Below are positions 6,872-10,635 of a stretch of 10,635 nt of DNA, in pieces. The notes under the pieces are model-generated. The model was not told the DNA's origin and ran no database searches. It saw nothing but the letters and a program-made list of their open reading frames with translations. This DNA comes from Firmicutes bacterium ADurb.Bin467 (GTDB taxonomy: Bacteria; Bacillota; Clostridia; Christensenellales; Aristaeellaceae): positions 1 to 10,635 of the forward strand of contig MWAC01000023.1 in the NCBI GenBank assembly GCA_002068815.1, in the 5' to 3' direction. Numbering within the stretch: position 1 is the first letter of the stretch; each line of letters begins with the position of its first letter. The translations under genes were made by a program, and so were the position numbers.

Positions 6872-6900
6872 ATTATACCCCAATTGCCGTCCTATGGCAA
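6872..6900 (-). promoter_or_regulatory. Near-consensus sigma-A promoter for the dehydratase
   Basis: Reading leftward, TTGCCA (6900-6895, 5 of 6), a 17-bp spacer and a perfect TATAAT (6877-6872) begin only seven bases after the stop of the upstream transporter gene. Transcription would begin near 6865, leaving about 29 nt of leader with the GGAG site at 6845-6848. I see no terminator in front of it, so read-through from the chromate-family genes may add to expression. Confidence 0.8.
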
Positions 6901-6906
6901 GCGCCG

Positions 6907-7461
6907 CTATTTGAGCTTCAAGAGCATGCCGAGCACCGCGCCCAGCGCGATGAACAGCGTCGGGTGCAGCTTCTTCGTCGGCTTGATCTGCGTCAGAACG
7001 AAGATGCCCGCGAGCACCGCGAGGTTCACCCACGCGATCTCGTTTCCGTCGCCCGGGAGCAGCACGAGCCTGATGACCCCGAACGCCGCCGCCGCGATCA
7101 GCCCCGTGACCGCGGGCCTGAGCACCGAGAACGTCGAGTTGACGAGCGGGCTCTGCCGATAGCGCGCGAGCGCGCGGGCGATGACGAGCGTGATCGTGAG
7201 CGGCAGCAGCACGACCGAGAACGTCGCCAGCACCGAGCCCGGCACGCCCGCGACCGTGTAGCCGACGTAGGTCGCCATGTTGATGCCGATCGGCCCCGGC
7301 GTCGACTCGGACACGGCGACCATGTTCACGAGCGTCTCCTGCGTAAACCACATGTACTGCGCGCCCATCTGCGAGAGGAACGGGAGCGTCGCAAGGCCGC
7401 CGCCGACCGCGAACAGGCCGGTCAGCAGAAATTCCCAGCAGAGCGTCAGCAGCAGCGTCAT
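6907..7461 (-). CDS. chrA: Chromate-family (CHR) transporter, second half of a two-gene pair
   Basis: This 184-residue integral membrane protein has one CHR domain. Conserved blocks are GLFAVGGGLATLPFL (15-29), matching the family's FxxGGG...P signature, and SESTPGPIGINMATYVGY (51-68), matching the STPGP...T..GY signature. The rest is mostly hydrophobic helices and ends in a short LLKLK tail. Single-domain CHR proteins are normally encoded as pairs and act together as the equivalent of one fused two-domain ChrA. The start at 7461 overlaps the stop of the preceding gene as ATGA, and AGGGGAGGG lies about nine bases upstream, which suggests translational coupling. Efflux of chromate is known for some family members. 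In a gut-type anaerobe the true substrate may be another anion. Confidence 0.88.
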   Translation of the reverse strand: MTLLLTLCWEFLLTGLFAVGGGLATLPFLSQMGAQYMWFTQETLVNMVAVSESTPGPIGINMATYVGYTVAGVPGSVLATFSVVLLPLTITLVIARALARYRQSPLVNSTFSVLRPAVTGLIAAAAFGVIRLVLLPGDGNEIAWVNLAVLAGIFVLTQIKPTKKLHPTLFIALGAVLGMLLKLK

Positions 7462-8012
7462 GCCTTCTTCCCTCCCCTCATGCCGAGCAGGAAGTGGCAC
7501 GCGACCGCGCACGCGATCGTCGTGGCGACGATGATGATCGTGTTCAGCTTGAACACCGCCGACGCCGCAAACGCCGCGACGCACAAAAGCGCGTGCCACC
7601 ACTGCTTGACCGCCGACCTCGACAGCTTGATGACGGTTCCCAGAATCAGCGCGCCGACCGCGATGCGTATGCCGCCGAACGCGTACTGTATGAGCTCGAT
7701 GTGCATGAAGTTTGTGAGAAGCGCCGCAATCGCGAGGATCACGAGCAAAGAGGGCATGATGACGCCGAGCGCCGAGAAAATGCCGCCCACGACGCCGCGC
7801 CGCTTATAGCCGACGAAGGTCGCCGTGTTTACCGCGATGATGCCCGGCGTGCACTGGCTGATCGCAAAATAGTCGAGCACCTCGTCCATCGTCGCCCAGC
7901 TATGCCGGACGACGACCTCGCGCTCGAGCATCGGGAGCATCGAGTAGCCGCCGCCAAAGGTGAATAAGCCGATCCTGAAAAAAGCCGCGAACATCGAAAG
8001 CAGTTCCTTCAT
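7458..8012 (-). CDS. chrA: Chromate-family (CHR) transporter, first half of a two-gene pair
   Basis: This membrane protein is also 184 residues and is the partner of the gene at 6907-7461. It carries the same two blocks in its own version: GLFTFGGGYSMLPMLERE (15-32) and SQCTPGIIAVNTATFVGY (52-69), followed by KRRG and a series of hydrophobic helices ending in MRGGKKA. The ATG at 8012 has GGGAGG five bases upstream. The open frame extends to a GTG at 8057, but that lies upstream of the -10 element and has no ribosome site. The two halves are clearly homologous but differ throughout, as expected of old paralogous half-transporters with opposite membrane orientation. Its promoter is proposed at 8047-8075. 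Substrate is not evident. Confidence 0.88.
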   Translation of the reverse strand: MKELLSMFAAFFRIGLFTFGGGYSMLPMLEREVVVRHSWATMDEVLDYFAISQCTPGIIAVNTATFVGYKRRGVVGGIFSALGVIMPSLLVILAIAALLTNFMHIELIQYAFGGIRIAVGALILGTVIKLSRSAVKQWWHALLCVAAFAASAVFKLNTIIIVATTIACAVACHFLLGMRGGKKA

Positions 8013-8046
8013 GCTGTCCTCCCACCGATTTTTCCAACGCCTCCCA

Positions 8047-8075
8047 TGATACCACACGCATTTTTAAATCACAAC
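8047..8075 (-). promoter_or_regulatory. Probable promoter for the chromate-family gene pair
   Basis: Reading leftward, TTGTGA (8075-8070, 4 of 6), a 17-bp spacer and TATCAT (8052-8047, 5 of 6) precede the ATG at 8012. The -35 element is also the downstream arm of the inverted repeat at 8069-8093, so a protein bound there would cover it. Confidence 0.5.
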
Positions 8076-8093
8076 CGCGAAGCGATTGTGATC
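8069..8093 (-). terminator. Inverted repeat after the methyltransferase gene: weak terminator or operator
   Basis: ATCACAA and TTGTGAT (7 bp) enclose CGC-TTC-GCG. In RNA read leftward the remaining pair is U-G, giving an 11-bp stem with a UUC loop. In the rightward transcript it would be a C/A mismatch. That asymmetry favours a hairpin in the leftward message, 11 nt past the methyltransferase stop. The following U-run is only three long, so termination would be weak. A further TGTGA at 8095-8099 repeats the half-site, which leaves a DNA operator possible. Confidence 0.4.
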
Positions 8094-8103
8094 TGTGAAA
8101 ATA

Positions 8104-8856
8104 TCATGCGCGGTAGATGCGCCGCCACTCGTCGCTGAAGGTTCCGTCCTCGTTTCGAAGCACGAGCGGGGGGAGCCAGTGAAGCCCCGGGCCGCCGCCG
8201 CGCACGCCGTCCATCAGCAAAAATTTCGGCGCGCGGCCGGGCATGCCGTGTACGGTCTGCACGCGCTTTGGCGCGATGCCGGAGCGATCCATCGCCTCCA
8301 TCATCTCGAGCGCCCTCGGCGCGGGGAAGATGACCGCGAAGCGCCCGCCGTTTTTGAGGAGCCGCGCGGCGCTGTTCGCGACGTCCGCCGGGGTCAGGTC
8401 GCCCTCGTGCCGCGCGATGCGCTGCGCCCTTCGCCCGCTCTCGAGCGCGCCGCCGCTGCGCCCGTACGGGGGATTCGAGACGACGAGTTCGTACGCGCCG
8501 TATCCGAGCGCGTCCGGGGCGGCGCGCAGGTCCATTTCGAACACGCGTATGCGCCCGCCCAGCCCGTTCATGAAGACGGAGCGCCTGAGCATGTCCGCGA
8601 TCTCCGGCTGTATCTCGACCGCGTCGACGAGCAGATCCGGTCGGTGCGCCGCCATCAGAGTCGCGATCGCGCCGGTGCCGGCCCCGAGATCGACGGCGCG
8701 GCCGCGGGGCTTCGGGGCCGCGAAGTCCGCGAGCAGCACCGAGTCCGTGCCGAACCGGAACGCGTCCGGCCGCTGGATCAGCCGGTAGCCGCCGCACTGC
8801 AGATCGTCGACGCGCTCGCCGGGGAGGAGGGGCGCGTCACCGGAAGTTCCACACAT
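8104..8856 (-). CDS. trmN6: tRNA1(Val) adenine-37 N6-methyltransferase-like protein (TrmN6/YfiC family)
   Basis: This 250-residue SAM-dependent methyltransferase is predicted to N6-methylate an adenine in the tRNA anticodon loop. Seen are GERVDDLQ (13-20), the family's usual opening; RPDAFRFGTDSVLL (29-42); SAM motif I VDLGAGTG (55-62); the acidic end of the next strand, AVEIQ (79-83); the amino-methyltransferase motif NPPY (128-131); and the ARHEGDLTPADV segment (148-159). The end, NEDGTFSDEWRRIY, is characteristic of the bacterial family. The ATG at 8856 overlaps the end of the preceding gene by 20 bp. No good ribosome site stands at ideal distance (GGAG is about 14 bases away), so coupling to the upstream gene is likely. 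No in-frame ATG, GTG or TTG occurs before the conserved block. The exact tRNA target in this lineage is not proven by homology. Confidence 0.88.
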   Translation of the reverse strand: MCGTSGDAPLLPGERVDDLQCGGYRLIQRPDAFRFGTDSVLLADFAAPKPRGRAVDLGAGTGAIATLMAAHRPDLLVDAVEIQPEIADMLRRSVFMNGLGGRIRVFEMDLRAAPDALGYGAYELVVSNPPYGRSGGALESGRRAQRIARHEGDLTPADVANSAARLLKNGGRFAVIFPAPRALEMMEAMDRSGIAPKRVQTVHGMPGRAPKFLLMDGVRGGGPGLHWLPPLVLRNEDGTFSDEWRRIYRA

Positions 8857-10201
8857 AGGCGTTGTCGTACTCCATCTGGTTGAGATCGCCCGACACGACG
8901 TACCCGGTGTCGGCGTTTACGTAGGCGACGCGTGAGCCGCCGATGTACACGGAGAACAGCATGCGCACGCCGCCGTCGAACGGGCGCTCGAGCGCCACGA
9001 TGTCCCCGGCCTCGAGCGCGTTCGCGTCGAACACGCGGCCGCCGGAGCTGCCGACGATCTGCCCCGGGTCGGTGATCGCGATTCCCGCCTTCGCAAACGC
9101 GTACTGCACGAACGAGAAGCCCGGGAACAGCTCGTCCGAGCCCGTCGGAAACTGCTTGCCCTGCATCTGCGCGGCGGTCGCGGCGACGGCCGAGAGCGCG
9201 TCCCCGGTCACGTTCTCCGCGGACGCGGCGAGCGCCTTCTTCGCGTCGCCGAACGGCACAGCGTCCGCGCGGTTCAACAGCGCGATCAGCTGCTGGTCGG
9301 CGGCCCCGGTCGGCTTCCGGCCGCTCGCGATCTCGAAGAACGTCAGCGCCACGAGCGTGCCCTCGCGGAACTGGCCGCTGACGCCCTCGGTGAAGTAGCC
9401 GAGCCTGTTGAGCTGGAACTGCAGCGCGCGCACGTCCTCGCCCGCGTCGCCCTCGCGCAGCACGCCGTCGTCCGTCACGGCCTTCGCGCGCCCGGAGTAC
9501 AGAAGCCGGCAGGTCGCGTCGTCCGCCTGGCCGGTCTCGGGGAGCGCGTTTTCCTTCTGGAACAGCGTGACCGCGCGCTCGGTGCGATCGCCGAAGGACG
9601 CGGCGCACTCGCCGTCGAAATAGCCCAGCGCGCGGAGCCTGCGCTGCAGCGAGCGCACGCCCCGGCCGGAATCGCCCTTCTTGCAGAGCTTGTCCTGGAT
9701 GAAGTCCGCCCATGCGACGGGCGAGCCCTCGTAGAGCTTGAACTTGACCGCCTGATCCGCCTCGCCGCTCGGGTAGAGCCCGTTCGCCGTCTGGAACGCC
9801 ATGACCGCGCTCTTCGTGCCCTCGCCGAACATGCCGTCGGACGCGCCCTTGTAGTAGCCCAGCGCCGCGAGCGCGCCCTGCAGCTTGACGACCGCCTCGC
9901 CCGACTGGCCGCTCTTGAGCACCCCGCCGGCGCTCTTCGCCGCGAGCGCCTCGAGGAAGCCGGCCTTCGACTGCGCGTCGTCGCGGCCGATTGCGTCGGC
10001 GGTCGCCTCGTCGAGCGCGCCGGTCGGCTCCATGCCGTTGGCCGTCTGGAAGTTCCGGACGGCAAGCTGCATGTCCGGCGCGCGCTCGGAGAGAAAGCCG
10101 AGCGCAGCGAGCCGGGAGGCCGAGGGATCGGCCTCCGCGAGCGCCGCCGCCGGGAACAGAAGCGCGAGGATCAGCGCGAAAATTCGCTTTGCGGGCGTCA
10201 T
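8837..10201 (-). CDS. Secreted protein with four peptidoglycan-binding repeats and a degenerate NlpC/P60 domain
   Basis: The 454-residue product has a signal peptide (1-22, ending ALA). Four PG_binding_1 units follow at about 27-72, 97-157, 176-236 and 250-310, each with the LGY(F/Y)...F...T..AV..FQ pattern. The first is shortened at its start and the fourth is the most diverged. The C-terminal part (about 335-454) follows an NlpC/P60 cell-wall peptidase: FSFVQYAFAKAGI (362-374), LEAGDIVAL (396-404), SVYIGGSRVAYV (417-428). However, the catalytic Cys position of the DCSGF block is Gly361 and the catalytic His position before VYIGG is Leu415. It is therefore probably a non-catalytic wall-binding or scaffolding protein. 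The start overlaps the upstream stop as ATGA with AAGGTG just before it. The open frame continues further upstream, but that part is the shadow of the SH3 gene. Domain identity is good for the repeats and moderate for the C-terminus. Confidence 0.85.
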   Translation of the reverse strand: MTPAKRIFALILALLFPAAALAEADPSASRLAALGFLSERAPDMQLAVRNFQTANGMEPTGALDEATADAIGRDDAQSKAGFLEALAAKSAGGVLKSGQSGEAVVKLQGALAALGYYKGASDGMFGEGTKSAVMAFQTANGLYPSGEADQAVKFKLYEGSPVAWADFIQDKLCKKGDSGRGVRSLQRRLRALGYFDGECAASFGDRTERAVTLFQKENALPETGQADDATCRLLYSGRAKAVTDDGVLREGDAGEDVRALQFQLNRLGYFTEGVSGQFREGTLVALTFFEIASGRKPTGAADQQLIALLNRADAVPFGDAKKALAASAENVTGDALSAVAATAAQMQGKQFPTGSDELFPGFSFVQYAFAKAGIAITDPGQIVGSSGGRVFDANALEAGDIVALERPFDGGVRMLFSVYIGGSRVAYVNADTGYVVSGDLNQMEYDNAYVWNFR

Positions 10202-10635
10202 TCGATCACCTTCGCCAGGTGTATTCTCAGCACAAAGCCCTTGTACGGCCCGAACGCCGCGTAGGCCCAGTCGTCGTTGTACGCGTATACGGTCAGCTCC
10301 GCGCCGGCGGGCAGCGTGCCGAGCTTCGCGGCGCCCGCGTCCGGCTGCTTGCGCATCGGCGTCTCCTCGGTCGCCGTCGCCGCGTAGGTCTCGTAGACGA
10401 TCTCGCCGCCGGACGGGGGCGGGGTCTCGGTCGGATCGGGGAGCGAGACGGACGCCACGGCCGTCTCCGGCTCCTCGCCGAGCATCAGGTACTTGATCTT
10501 GAGGTAGCCGCGGTTGCCGCCCGAGGTCAAAATCTCCGCCCACTCGCCGTCGTAGGCGAGCACCTTGACGTATGAGCCGTGCTTGACGGTCGTGACCTCG
10601 GGGGTGTCGGTCGACGGCCCCTGCCGCACGTTCAG
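10198..10635 (-). CDS. SH3b-repeat cell-wall protein, N-terminus beyond window edge
   Basis: The 145 visible residues hold two bacterial SH3 (SH3_3-like) domains. The first, LNVRQGPST at 1-9 of the visible part and running to about 51, has the NVR.GPS...V opening and the W.EI...G..GY(L/V) ending. The second covers about residues 91-145, with MRKQPDAGAAKLGTLPAGAEL and YKGFVL. A linker rich in Pro, Thr and Glu lies between them. Such domains bind peptidoglycan cross-bridges or stem peptides in many wall hydrolases. No catalytic domain is seen in this part. The frame is open to the right edge, and the GTG inside LNVRQ is not a believable start because it would split the domain, so an N-terminus with a signal peptide probably lies outside. 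The stop overlaps the next gene as ATGA, so the two wall proteins are likely made together. Confidence 0.85.
   Translation of the reverse strand: MNVRQGPSTDTPEVTTVKHGSYVKVLAYDGEWAEILTSGGNRGYLKIKYLMLGEEPETAVASVSLPDPTETPPPSGGEIVYETYAATATEETPMRKQPDAGAAKLGTLPAGAELTVYAYNDDWAYAAFGPYKGFVLRIHLAKVIE

Noticed and set aside
8095..8883. Plus-strand open frames opposite the methyltransferase gene
   Set aside because: They are antisense shadows. The minus strand has the complete SAM motif, NPPY and the family C-terminus.
10202..10543. Extension of the PG-binding protein upstream to 10543
   Set aside because: This part is the out-of-frame shadow of the SH3 gene. The ATG at 10201 begins a clear signal peptide and overlaps the SH3 stop codon.
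10627..10629. GTG as the start of the SH3 protein
   Set aside because: It falls inside the LNVR opening of the first SH3 domain, and the frame is open to the window edge, so the gene is simply truncated.

Overview
The window is a G+C-rich (about two thirds by eye) stretch of bacterial chromosome. It looks like a monoderm Bacillota/Clostridia-type anaerobe, possibly Christensenellales-like. The support is purine-rich AGGAGG-type ribosome sites in front of nearly every gene, sigma-A-type promoters, GTG starts, a gene pair for short chromate-family transporters, SH3b and PG_binding_1 wall proteins, and a two-copy G+C-rich intergenic repeat. The lineage is an inference and no marker gene is present. 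I see no rRNA, tRNA, CRISPR array, transposase or phage gene.

Layout, left to right. (1) 1-733, minus strand: the N-terminal 244 residues of a family 2 glycosyltransferase that runs off the left edge. (2) 734-930: a divergent control region with an extended -10 promoter for the glycosyltransferase and a separate promoter for the rightward operon. (3) 931-4904, plus strand: a complete RbsB/RbsA/RbsC-type carbohydrate ABC importer in the order binding protein, double ATPase, permease. A perfect G+C hairpin and a tandem repeat (85 + 88 bp) lie between the first two genes. (4) 4918-4952: a bidirectional intrinsic terminator between converging genes. (5) 4956-6836, minus: a membrane-bound PglF/WbpM/CapD-type NDP-sugar 4,6-dehydratase with its own near-consensus promoter. 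(6) 6907-8012, minus: two overlapping 184-residue halves of a CHR (chromate) family transporter. (7) 8104-10635, minus: an overlapping gene string in which an SH3b-repeat wall protein (start beyond the right edge) is followed by a secreted protein with four peptidoglycan-binding repeats and a degenerate NlpC/P60 domain, then a TrmN6-like tRNA adenine methyltransferase.

How the genes fit together: the glycosyltransferase and the dehydratase both point to surface glycan or glycoprotein synthesis, and they flank the sugar importer. The right-hand third is cell-wall binding. The transporter's substrate cannot be read from the sequence, and no regulator or catabolic gene accompanies it.

Points most worth a second look: the NlpC/P60-like domain that has lost both its catalytic Cys and His (a probable pseudo-peptidase); a sugar permease with an extra N-terminal two-helix hairpin carrying an extracytoplasmic charged helix; a binding protein without a lipobox in an apparently monoderm cell; and the structured tandem repeat inside the transporter operon.
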